Made by a program: the position numbers and the translations under genes. A stretch of DNA of 64,000 nt from Methanoprimaticola sp047501175 (lineage in GTDB: Archaea; Thermoplasmatota; Thermoplasmata; Methanomassiliicoccales; Methanomethylophilaceae): contig NZ_JBEQWH010000003.1 in NCBI RefSeq assembly GCF_047501175.1, forward strand, positions 62,001-126,000, read 5' to 3'. Under the pieces are notes generated by a model. It saw nothing but the letters and a program-made list of their open reading frames with translations, was not told the origin of the DNA and ran no database searches. Shown piece by piece: positions 9,902-18,290 of the stretch. Within the stretch, counting starts at the first letter, position 1. Every line of letters starts with the position of its first letter.

Positions 9902-11773
9902 ATGGACGCGAAGACGTTTGCGGGCAAGACCGTCTTTTTCATACTGATCTGCCTGTTCGTCTCCGGGTTCACGGCCCAGTTCGGTCAGGAGAACTCCCTC
10001 GTCGGGGTCATCGTCATCGTCCTCGCGCTGACGCTCCTCGGGAGGGACCTCTCCGTCAAACCGGTCCAGAGCCTCGGTATGCTCCTCGCGTCCACCGTGG
10101 CCATGGGACTGTTCTCGTTCGTGGCCATCCATTTCGGCAATCCCTTCCTGGGGGCCGTGATGAACTTCACGTTCATCTTCTCGATATGCTTCGTCACCAT
10201 GCGCGACCTGGTGTCGCCCATGCACTTCCCATTCCTCCTGGGATACACCTTCATGCTCACGTCCCCCGTGTCCACTGACGTGCTCCTCATGAGGATCGTC
10301 GCCCTGATGGTCGGGTCGGTGTTCATCGTGGGCCTGAACTACGTGTTCAACCACGGCAACAGGAAGAAGGAGAGGGCGGGGATCGTCGACGTCTGCGACG
10401 AGGTCGTATCCTGCTGCGAGGGGGTCGTCGCAGGCGCCAGCGTCAGCCCGGAGAGGCTGGAGAGGCTGTGCATCGAGGTGAACCGCAAGCTGTACTACCA
10501 TCTGGAGGACCGCTTCAACTCGTCCCCGAACGACAGGGCGCTGCTGGACCTGGTGGTGTCCCTCCAGGTGATCGGGACGGCGGTGTGCGAGAGGGAGAGG
10601 GACACCGGCGTCCTGGACGACCTGTCCGGGATAGTCCGCCTCGTGTCCGAGAACCAGGGTGGGACGAGGGACACGGCCGATGTCCTGTCCTCTATAGACG
10701 CGTTCCTCAGGGACCGTCCGCAGGCCGACAGGGAGATCGTGTCCGCACTCCGCACGATGCGCGACGAGCTCTGGCGCCTGGACTACCGCACATCCGGGTA
10801 CGTCCCGGAGAGGCACGGCATCACCAGATCGTTCACGATCAGGACCGTCGTCCGCGAGACGCTCCGCATGGACTCCGTGAGGTTCACGTTCTCGTTCCGC
10901 ATGGCGGTGATGTTCACGCTGTGCGCGTTCGTGTGGCAGTTCTCCGGGGAGGACGATGCCAGGGCGCTCATGTTCGCGACCATAGCCATGGTCCAACCAT
11001 ATGTGGAGGGCGTCCGCAAAAGGACGGCCATGCGTCTGACCGGGGCGTTCGTGGGGATAGGGGCGACGGTGGCGGCGCTGGTCGTCGCGTCCGGGGACAT
11101 TATGGTGCTGACCGTCATACTCCTGTTGGCGAACTACGCGTTCACCGTGCTGAACCCCCAGAGGTTCGACGTCATGATGTCCTTCGTCACGTTCTCGTCC
11201 CTGCTGACCGCCTCCATGACCGTCCCCGCCGAGACCGTGCTGACCGAGAGGGTCGCGTTCATGCTGATCGGCGTGGCGATCGCGTTCGCGGCGAACCACT
11301 TCATAGTCCCGTACCACCTGCGGGACGAGAACGTCCAGCTGGCCGAGAGGTACGCCGGGATATCCGGCGAGCAGATAGACAACATCGGGAAGGCCGCCCG
11401 CGGGGAGCCGGACGTGGCCGAGAGCGCCGCCCTTGTCCTGACCGCTGCGACGGTGTCTGCGAAGCTCAGCATGAACCTGGGGAGGGAGGACGACTTCGCG
11501 GTGGGACGCTTCCTGGCCTGGCAGGACAGCCTGACCGCGAGATGCCGGCTCGTGTCCAGGTCGCTGGGGACCGTGGGGGCGGAATGCCGCAGGCGCATGG
11601 CCGAGCTCATCGCCTCACGCGGTTCCATCGACGGGCCCGTGGACACCGGGCCGCTGACGGAAGGTCTGGAGCAGAGGGAGGCGGACCTCGTCATCGAGAT
11701 GGCCGGGATAATAGACGGATACCGCCGGGACCTGATGGTCCTCGAGCACATCCGGGGACAGGCCACCGGGTGA
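9902..11773 (+). CDS. FUSC-family (aromatic acid exporter-like) membrane protein
   Basis: A 623-residue inner-membrane transporter-like protein with the duplicated FUSC/YccS layout: about six transmembrane helices in residues 10-150, a ~150-residue soluble domain (residues ~155-310), a second block of about six helices (residues ~325-465), and a C-terminal soluble domain. Related bacterial proteins (fusaric acid resistance, AaeB) export aromatic acids. The substrate here is unknown; the bile-salt-hydrolase gene 76 nt downstream suggests gut-derived acids as an untested idea. ATG 9902 has no clear ribosome-binding site. Confidence 0.75.
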   Translation: MDAKTFAGKTVFFILICLFVSGFTAQFGQENSLVGVIVIVLALTLLGRDLSVKPVQSLGMLLASTVAMGLFSFVAIHFGNPFLGAVMNFTFIFSICFVTMRDLVSPMHFPFLLGYTFMLTSPVSTDVLLMRIVALMVGSVFIVGLNYVFNHGNRKKERAGIVDVCDEVVSCCEGVVAGASVSPERLERLCIEVNRKLYYHLEDRFNSSPNDRALLDLVVSLQVIGTAVCERERDTGVLDDLSGIVRLVSENQGGTRDTADVLSSIDAFLRDRPQADREIVSALRTMRDELWRLDYRTSGYVPERHGITRSFTIRTVVRETLRMDSVRFTFSFRMAVMFTLCAFVWQFSGEDDARALMFATIAMVQPYVEGVRKRTAMRLTGAFVGIGATVAALVVASGDIMVLTVILLLANYAFTVLNPQRFDVMMSFVTFSSLLTASMTVPAETVLTERVAFMLIGVAIAFAANHFIVPYHLRDENVQLAERYAGISGEQIDNIGKAARGEPDVAESAALVLTAATVSAKLSMNLGREDDFAVGRFLAWQDSLTARCRLVSRSLGTVGAECRRRMAELIASRGSIDGPVDTGPLTEGLEQREADLVIEMAGIIDGYRRDLMVLEHIRGQATG

Positions 11774-11849
11774 CTGGGATACCGTTAAGGTCTCGCATTC
11801 CATACGCGGACATGTACCGGACGCGGATCCGATATCGGAGGTGTCTAAC

Positions 11850-12824
11850 ATGTGCATGGCAGCAACCTACAGGACAAGAGACTCGTACTTCGGTCGCAAC
11901 CTGGACCTGGAGTACTCGTACGATGAGACGGTCACGGTGACCCCGAGGAACTACGTGTTCCGCTTCAGGGAGATGCCGGACATGACGTCCCACGAGGCCA
12001 TGATAGGCATGGCCTACGTCGTGGACGGGTATCCGCTGTACTACGATGCGACCAACGAGTCCGGACTGAGCATGGCCGGACTCAACTTCCCCGGGAACGC
12101 GGACTACAAGCCGCATGCCGACGGGAAGGACAACGTCACGCCCTTCGAGTTCATACCGTGGGTGCTCGGCCAGTGCGCCACCGTGGACGACGCGAGGAAA
12201 CTCCTGGAAAGGATCAACCTCGTGAGGATAGACTTCAGCGAGAAGCTTCCCCTGTCCCCCCTGCATTGGATCATAGCCGACAGGGACGGCGCGATAACCG
12301 TGGAGTGCGTCAAGGAAGGGCTGAAGGTGTACGACAACCCCGTCGGCGTCCTGACCAACAACCCTCCGTTCGACTATCACATGACCAACCTCAACAACTA
12401 CATGGGGGTGTCCCCTCACCCTGCGGAGAACAGGTTCTCCGACAGGCTGGACCTCAAAGAGTACTCCCGCGGGATGGGCGGCATGGGCATTCCGGGGGAC
12501 CTCTCGTCGGCGTCCAGGTTCGTCAAGGCCGCGTTCACGAAGATGAACTCCCTGTCCGGGGACTCCGAATCCGAGAGCATAAGCCAGTTCTTCCACATAC
12601 TCGGGTCGGTCGCGCAGCAGAGGGGGTGCGCGGAGGTGGCCGAGGGGAAGTACGAGATCACGGTGTACTCGTCGTGCTGCAACGTGGACCGTGGGATATA
12701 CTACTACACGACGTACGAGAACAGCCAGGTCTCCGGGGTGGACATGCACCGCGAGGACCTGGACGGGGACTCCGTCGTCTCCTACCCGCTCATCAAGGGC
12801 CAGAACATCAACATGCAGAACTGA
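11850..12824 (+). CDS. Choloylglycine hydrolase / penicillin V acylase family amidase (bile salt hydrolase-like)
   Basis: A 324-residue N-terminal-nucleophile hydrolase that would cleave the amide bond of conjugated bile salts or related N-acyl compounds. Starting at ATG 11850 (GGAGGTG six nt upstream; GTG 11841 is rejected) the protein begins MCMA, giving the catalytic Cys2 after Met removal. Other active-site positions line up: FGRNLD (Arg16, Asp19), SGLSMAGLNF (Asn79), VLTNNPPFDYH (Asn170/171) and SSASRF (Arg223). Bile salt hydrolases are known in gut archaea such as Methanobrevibacter, often viewed as acquired from bacteria. Bile salt versus penicillin V preference cannot be decided by eye. 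No signal peptide is present, so it is cytosolic. Confidence 0.85.
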   Translation: MCMAATYRTRDSYFGRNLDLEYSYDETVTVTPRNYVFRFREMPDMTSHEAMIGMAYVVDGYPLYYDATNESGLSMAGLNFPGNADYKPHADGKDNVTPFEFIPWVLGQCATVDDARKLLERINLVRIDFSEKLPLSPLHWIIADRDGAITVECVKEGLKVYDNPVGVLTNNPPFDYHMTNLNNYMGVSPHPAENRFSDRLDLKEYSRGMGGMGIPGDLSSASRFVKAAFTKMNSLSGDSESESISQFFHILGSVAQQRGCAEVAEGKYEITVYSSCCNVDRGIYYYTTYENSQVSGVDMHREDLDGDSVVSYPLIKGQNINMQN

Positions 12825-12869
12825 CGGGCGGTGACCGGCCCTCTCCCGGAGGGCCGGCCGCAGGGGCCC

Positions 12870-14549
12870 TCACATCTGGGAGGAGCTTCCCCTGCGCTGT
12901 CCGAGGAGGGCGCTCACGCCCTCCTTCATCAGGACCAGTGCCAGGACGAACAGGATCGCCGCCAGCAGCATCTGTGTGAACGCCATGACGTCGAACCCTC
13001 CTAGGAGGACCGTCGCCTTGCTCCACACGGTCAGCACCAGCGACGTGAGGGTCGCAACGAGCATGAAAACCATCGGGATGTAGATCATCCTGTTGTTCCT
13101 CCCGATGTTGCCGAGCCATGCGCATATGGCCAGCAGGGCCAGCACGGCAAGGAGCTGGTTCGCGGCCCCGAAAAGGCCCCATATGTTCTGATACCCCACC
13201 ATCGCCAGGGCCATACCCAGGAATACCGTGATGCAGGTCGCGCCGACGGGGCTGGTAAGCACTTTCTTCACGCCCACCGCGTCCTTGGGGGACTCGTCCG
13301 ACCTGAGGAAGAACTCCTGGAACATGAAGCGGGCCAGACGGGTGGCCGTGTCCAGGGACGTCAATGCGAAGGCGGAGACCGCCAGTATGACCAGGCTGTA
13401 CGTGACCGTCTCGTAGTTCTCCAGACCTACGGACGAGAGCATGCTCGAGATCCCCTGGGCGAACACCTGGGTCGGGGTACCGGAGGGCATCCCTCCGCTG
13501 TACAGCATGCCCACGCAGATCAGCGCTATGATCCCCAGGACGCACTCGATCAGCATCCCGCCGTAGGCGATGGGGAGCATGTGCCTCTCGTTGTCTATCT
13601 GCTTGGACGTCGTACCGGACGCGACCAGACTGTGGAACCCGGATATCGCGCCGCATGCGACCGTTATGAACAGTGCGGGGAACAGGTACCCTATGCTGGT
13701 CTCGAACGTCGTGAACCCTGGCAGCGAGAGGTTCGGGTTGGCCATGACGATGCCCGCGATGGCCGCGCCTATGACCCCGTACAGAAGGAACGAGCACAGA
13801 TAGTCGCGGGGCTGCAGCAGGATCCACACCGGCACCACGGATGCCACGAGGATATAGAGTGCCAGCACCCAGATCCAGATCTCGCTGGGGATGTAGATGG
13901 GGAAGTTGATCCCCACCGCTACGCACACCGTGAGCATCAGCACCGCGAGCACGGCGCTTACGAGCGATGACATCCTGAACCTGTTCATCAGGAAGCCCAG
14001 GATGACGGCGGCCACTATGAACAGCATGGATATCGTGGCGGTGACCCCGTTCGTGAGTACCGTGGAACCGTCGTCCGCGAACCCGTCGAACGTGTCGGCG
14101 ACGATGGATGCGAAGGCGGCTATGACCAGGATGAGCGTTAGATACGCGAAGATGATGAACAGCCTCTTCGCCCTGGTGCCCATGCTCTCGGAGATTATCT
14201 CGCCGATGGAGCGGGCCTTGGTGCGGACGGACGCGAACAGCGAGCCGAAGTCGTGGACCGCCCCGAAGAATATCCCTCCGATAAGGATCCACAGCGTGAC
14301 GGGTATCCATCCGAACACCGCGGCCTGTATCGGCCCGTTGATGGGGCCGGCACCGGCGATCGACGAGAAGTGGTGTCCAAGGAGGATCGAGGGCTTGGCG
14401 GGGACGAAGTCCACGCCGTCGTATTCGGTGTGCGCCGGGGTCGGTCTCTGCGGATCGACGCCCCATTGTTTGGCGAGCCATCTTCCGTAGACGAGATATC
14501 CGCAGATCAGACACGCTATCGAGATCAGCAATAGCAAGGCACCATTCAT
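12870..14549 (-). CDS. cstA: CstA-family peptide/pyruvate transporter
   Basis: A 559-residue polytopic membrane protein of the carbon-starvation family, known in bacteria for peptide or pyruvate uptake. Family features are seen near the N-terminus: YGRWLAKQWGVDPQRPTPA, DGVDFVPAK, LGHHFSSIAGAGPINGP and GAVHDFGSLFASVRTKARSIGE, followed by more than a dozen transmembrane helices. ATG 14549 overlaps the stop of the upstream gene as ATGA, so translation is coupled. It is the last gene of a MATE-unknown-CstA operon. The C-terminus is short and ends RRGSSSQM. Confidence 0.88.
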   Translation of the reverse strand: MNGALLLLISIACLICGYLVYGRWLAKQWGVDPQRPTPAHTEYDGVDFVPAKPSILLGHHFSSIAGAGPINGPIQAAVFGWIPVTLWILIGGIFFGAVHDFGSLFASVRTKARSIGEIISESMGTRAKRLFIIFAYLTLILVIAAFASIVADTFDGFADDGSTVLTNGVTATISMLFIVAAVILGFLMNRFRMSSLVSAVLAVLMLTVCVAVGINFPIYIPSEIWIWVLALYILVASVVPVWILLQPRDYLCSFLLYGVIGAAIAGIVMANPNLSLPGFTTFETSIGYLFPALFITVACGAISGFHSLVASGTTSKQIDNERHMLPIAYGGMLIECVLGIIALICVGMLYSGGMPSGTPTQVFAQGISSMLSSVGLENYETVTYSLVILAVSAFALTSLDTATRLARFMFQEFFLRSDESPKDAVGVKKVLTSPVGATCITVFLGMALAMVGYQNIWGLFGAANQLLAVLALLAICAWLGNIGRNNRMIYIPMVFMLVATLTSLVLTVWSKATVLLGGFDVMAFTQMLLAAILFVLALVLMKEGVSALLGQRRGSSSQM

Positions 14550-15097
14550 CTTCTGCCACTGTCCATGATGCGACGGACGGTGGAGACGGCATCGCGCGCA
14601 CGCCTGCCCGACAGGATCCTGTCCGAGCTCAAATCGACAGCCACGACGCGGTGATCCATCCATCCGTCCAACATCAACCTGAATGACTCGTGATGCGAAT
14701 GATGTTTTATTCTTTTCGCCGCTGAATCGTCTATGGAATCGTAGACGAGGAGCGTCGTGACCGTGGAGCACCTGTGGTCGCGTCCGGGGACGATCCTGGA
14801 CCTGCCGTCATCCAGGGAGAGCGAGAGCGCGGCATCGAGGCCGGCCTCGTCCAGGGACCCTCCGGAGAACAGGTACACGTACTCGTGGTCCTCCTCCGAC
14901 CAGAGGTTGACCCTGCGGGTGAGCATGTACTGCTCGCCCCTGAAGTGGAACTCCATCCTGGCAACCAGGTCCCCCTCCGAAACATCCTCTATGTCGTAGT
15001 ATGCGGAGTAGGATCCCAGCATCCTGTCCACGACGTCCCGACGCCTCTCCGGACACATCGTCCCGACCGATGCCGTACCCGTCTTATCTATTTTCAC
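14546..15097 (-). CDS. Hypothetical protein between MATE and CstA genes
   Basis: A 183-residue soluble protein that I do not recognise. It has an N-terminal helical part (MCPERRRDVVDRML), a central beta-rich stretch (MEFHFRGEQYMLTRRVNLW, VYLFSGGSLDE) and a His-rich, basic C-terminus (KRIKHHSHHESF). GTG 15097 is chosen because it overlaps the upstream MATE stop (GTGA), and its own stop overlaps the CstA start (ATGA). ATG 15058 is the alternative. Tight coupling on both sides suggests a job linked to the two transporters. Confidence 0.6.
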   Translation of the reverse strand: MKIDKTGTASVGTMCPERRRDVVDRMLGSYSAYYDIEDVSEGDLVARMEFHFRGEQYMLTRRVNLWSEEDHEYVYLFSGGSLDEAGLDAALSLSLDDGRSRIVPGRDHRCSTVTTLLVYDSIDDSAAKRIKHHSHHESFRLMLDGWMDHRVVAVDLSSDRILSGRRARDAVSTVRRIMDSGRR

Positions 15098-16470
15098 ACG
15101 GCCCCGTCCGGACCGGCGGCCTTGGACCCCAGGTCCCTCTCCAGCACCACCCTCATCACGGCGAAGCACAGGACCCCGCTGACGATGTTGGATATGGGCT
15201 CCGCGACGAACACCCCGTCGACCCCCAGTCCGAACATGTGCGGGAGCGCCAGGGTCAGGGGTATCACAAGCACGACCTTCCTGAACAGGGTGAAGAACAT
15301 GGTCTCCCTGGGACGGGCGAGACCGAAGAACGTGCATTGGCCGGCGAACTGGAGCCCCACCGTGAAGTATCCGAAGAAGAAGACCCCGAGCACGGACATC
15401 GCCGCCGCGTACATCCCCGGGTCGGATGTGAACAGGCCCACGAACGTACCGGGGAACAGCATGAGCACCGCGTACACGAGTATCGCGAACCCCAGTCCGA
15501 AGACGGTGATGGAGTTCACCGCCTGCCTCACGCGGTCCCACTCCCCCTTCCCGTAGTTGTACCCTATGACCGGGGCCGCGCCGGTCATCAGGCCCGTGAG
15601 GGGCGTCCCGAACAGCTCCCGTATGGAGTTCATGATCGTCAGGACCCCCACGTAGAGGTCCCCTCCGAACGCCAGGGCCGTCCTGTTGCAGACGGTCTGC
15701 ACCATGCTGGTGGTGACCATCACCATGAACCCCGACGCACCGAGCGCGCATATCCTGAGGATGCGCGCCCTCTCCAGGGCCATGTGCCCGCGGATCAGCC
15801 TCACCTCCGCCCTCCTGAGGACGAACCAGAGGACCAGGGATGCGGACACCGCCTGAGATACGACCGTCCCTGCCGCCGCGCCGACGACCCCGAGGCCCAT
15901 ACCATAGATCAGGACCGGGTCGAGGACCAGGTTCAGGACCGCGCCCGCGGCGACGAACCTCATGGCCGCCACCGTGTACCCCTGGGCGCTGATGAATGAG
16001 TTGAGCGTGAGGGACACCAGGACGAACGTGCTACCCAGGACGTACACGGAGAGGTAGTCCGACGCGTATGGCAGGGTGTCGGGGCTGGCCCCGAACATCG
16101 TCAGCATCGGTCCGGAGAAAAGCAGGCACACGACGGTCAGGGCGACCCCGGTCAGGACCGCCAGGGACGTGGACGTGCCCATGATCCGGGACGCCTCGTC
16201 CGTGTTGCCGGAGCCCTTCTCCAATGCGAACAGCGGGGACCCTCCCGAGGAGCCGTAGAGCATCGCGAAGGAGGAGATCAGGGATATCACCGGCAGGCAG
16301 ACCCCTATGCCGGTCATCGCCAGCGCGCCGGACCCGGGCATGTGGCCGATGAATATGCGGTCCACTATGCTGTAGAGCAGGTTCACCAGCTGGGCCACCA
16401 TGAGGGGCGCCACCACCGCCAGCACCGTCCGGGGTATGCTCCCGTTTAGGAAATCGACCTGCCTCGCCAC
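15094..16470 (-). CDS. MATE-family multidrug/Na+ antiporter
   Basis: A 458-residue, twelve-helix exporter of the MATE family. The N-terminus has the family pattern: DFLNGSIPRTVLAVVAPLMV, then LLYSIVDRIFIGH and the GVCLPVISLISSFAMLYG region; the inner repeat restates it. It would export cationic compounds in exchange for Na+ or H+. GTG 16470 gives the usual MATE length; the more upstream in-frame start (16605) adds a non-conserved segment. It is the first gene of the three-gene operon with the unknown protein and CstA. Confidence 0.85.
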   Translation of the reverse strand: MARQVDFLNGSIPRTVLAVVAPLMVAQLVNLLYSIVDRIFIGHMPGSGALAMTGIGVCLPVISLISSFAMLYGSSGGSPLFALEKGSGNTDEASRIMGTSTSLAVLTGVALTVVCLLFSGPMLTMFGASPDTLPYASDYLSVYVLGSTFVLVSLTLNSFISAQGYTVAAMRFVAAGAVLNLVLDPVLIYGMGLGVVGAAAGTVVSQAVSASLVLWFVLRRAEVRLIRGHMALERARILRICALGASGFMVMVTTSMVQTVCNRTALAFGGDLYVGVLTIMNSIRELFGTPLTGLMTGAAPVIGYNYGKGEWDRVRQAVNSITVFGLGFAILVYAVLMLFPGTFVGLFTSDPGMYAAAMSVLGVFFFGYFTVGLQFAGQCTFFGLARPRETMFFTLFRKVVLVIPLTLALPHMFGLGVDGVFVAEPISNIVSGVLCFAVMRVVLERDLGSKAAGPDGAV

Positions 16471-16847
16471 GGTGCACAATGGACGATGACGTAGTTCTAA
16501 CTGCCGTTGCGCCGTCCGTCCGTCGGGCAGGGGAGGACGATGTCCGTTCAAGACCGACAGAAGGATGTCCATTGCCCGCAGGTACAAAGGGCCACCCAAC
16601 GGCAACCGACGCTGCGGGTCTTATCTGGATGGCCGTGACAGCCCCTGGACATATTTAGACATTCGGCATGGTGTTTCGGACATCATTGATATACCGGGGA
16701 GACCAGGGGCGGCCGACGGGGGGATCGTCGTGCGGACAGTAGGGCCCTGCATCGAAATACGGAGTAAGCAGCGGCGTCATCGATGTTAACAGAACTTGAA
16801 TCGTGACAAACCTTTATGCTGTGTCCCGTAAGAACGTTACAGCCATC
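16471..16847 (+). other. Divergent intergenic region between MATE and MFS genes
   Basis: A 377-nt region without a convincing gene. Near the MFS side a TATA-like TTTATGCT (about 16810-16818) lies 30 nt before ATG 16848. I see no repeats or RNA genes. Confidence 0.35.
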
Positions 16848-18044
16848 ATGTCGTTCACAGACACCAAAGGCAGAACATTCGACCCGTCGGGGATGACGAA
16901 GCTGGCCCTCCTGATGGCATCCATGATGGTGCTCATGGGGTCGGCGGCGGTGTCGCCGTCCCTCCACGGCATCGAGGTGGAGCTGGGCGCGAGCAAGTTC
17001 CTCGTGTCCATGATCGTATCCCTCCCGTCCCTGACGGTCGCCATACTCGGGTTCCCAATGGGATACCTGGCGGACAGGGCGGGCCTGGCAAGGACCCTGA
17101 TCGCATCGCTGGCGGTGTTCATAGCGGCCGGCGTGGCGGGATACTTCTGCACGGACATCTACACGCTCCTGGCGACGAGGGTGTTCCTCGGAGTCGGCAT
17201 AGCGGGGATATCGACGGCGGCCACCGGCCTGATGGGAGTGTACTACGACGGGGACGAGAGGCGCAGGGTCATGGCCGTCCAGTCCGCGTTCATGGGGTTC
17301 GGGGGCGTCGTGCTCGAGGCGATCGGCGGGGTGATGGCCGACGTCGCGTGGAACACCCCGTTCCTGATCTACCTCATAGCGCTGCCGATACTCCTGATGG
17401 GGCTGGTCGCGGTGAGGGACGTCACGTTCCCGGACAGGACGCAGGGCGCTCCGCAGAGGTTCGCGGAGGGTTCGAGGCCGCACATGGCCGTCATGTACGC
17501 GTCGATATTCATGCTGATGTTCGTGATGTTCATCGTCACGGTGAACCTGTCCGACATGCTGACGGCCATGGGGCAGAGCATGACCGTGTGCGGGCTGATC
17601 CTGGCGCTCATGGGACTGACGCAGACGGTCACGTCGATGGTGTACTCGAGGATGCACCGCATCCCCAGGTACCCCGTGGTGCTGTTCGCCGCGTTCGTCC
17701 TGCAGGCGGTCGCGATGGTGCTGTTCGCCGTGGATGACATAGCGGTCCTGAGCGTGGGCGTGGGGATACTCGGGGTCGGCCTGGGGATAGGGATGCCGAC
17801 GATAACCAACGGCCTGGCCATGATGTCCCCCGCGTCCGCCCAGGGTAGGACCATGGGGGTGTACGCGTGCCTGATGAACCTGGGGACCTCGCTGTCTGCG
17901 GTAATAATGGGCCCGATCATAGCGATGCTCGGGTACGGGCCCGCGTTCCATGTGGCCGGGGCGGCGGTCGCCGTGTTCGGAATAGCTGTCCTCGTGGCCG
18001 GGAGGCTGTTGGGAAACGCGGAGGGGCCCGTGACGGCGGAATGA
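16848..18044 (+). CDS. Major facilitator superfamily permease
   Basis: A 398-residue, twelve-helix secondary transporter. The MFS signature between helices 2 and 3 is seen as GFPMGYLADRAGLART, and the motif at helix 4 as ATRVFLGVGIAG. The second half has the weaker repeat typical of the drug-exporter branch, including GVGILGVGLGIGMPT. The substrate cannot be assigned. ATG 16848 is chosen because the TATA-like box upstream would start transcription close to it; the longer GTG start at 16803 would overlap that box. It stands alone upstream of the second surface-protein gene. Confidence 0.8.
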   Translation: MSFTDTKGRTFDPSGMTKLALLMASMMVLMGSAAVSPSLHGIEVELGASKFLVSMIVSLPSLTVAILGFPMGYLADRAGLARTLIASLAVFIAAGVAGYFCTDIYTLLATRVFLGVGIAGISTAATGLMGVYYDGDERRRVMAVQSAFMGFGGVVLEAIGGVMADVAWNTPFLIYLIALPILLMGLVAVRDVTFPDRTQGAPQRFAEGSRPHMAVMYASIFMLMFVMFIVTVNLSDMLTAMGQSMTVCGLILALMGLTQTVTSMVYSRMHRIPRYPVVLFAAFVLQAVAMVLFAVDDIAVLSVGVGILGVGLGIGMPTITNGLAMMSPASAQGRTMGVYACLMNLGTSLSAVIMGPIIAMLGYGPAFHVAGAAVAVFGIAVLVAGRLLGNAEGPVTAE

Positions 18045-18187
18045 TGTGATACGAGGGTGTGAAACAGGCCGTTTTCCTAACACTCCGTTGGAATCTGTGC
18101 CGACATCTGATATATCCGAGGGCGTGAATCGGTCACATAGGCGCAGGGACCCCATATCTGGAGAGAGACGGGGACTCAGGCGCCTGT

Positions 18188-18290
18188 ACCGGAGATTCAA
18201 ACCTTCGGAGGAAATCACATGAAAACGAATAAAATGGAAGTCACGGGGGGGGGGGCAGTGCAAGCTCAAACTCCTCGCGGCTGTCGCCGT
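18188..18290 (+). repeat. 5' repeat shared by two surface-protein genes, copy 2
   Basis: Direct repeat of 4132-4234 (102 of 103 bases), containing the ribosome-binding site, start codon, 11-G tract and signal-peptide coding region. Confidence 0.9.
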
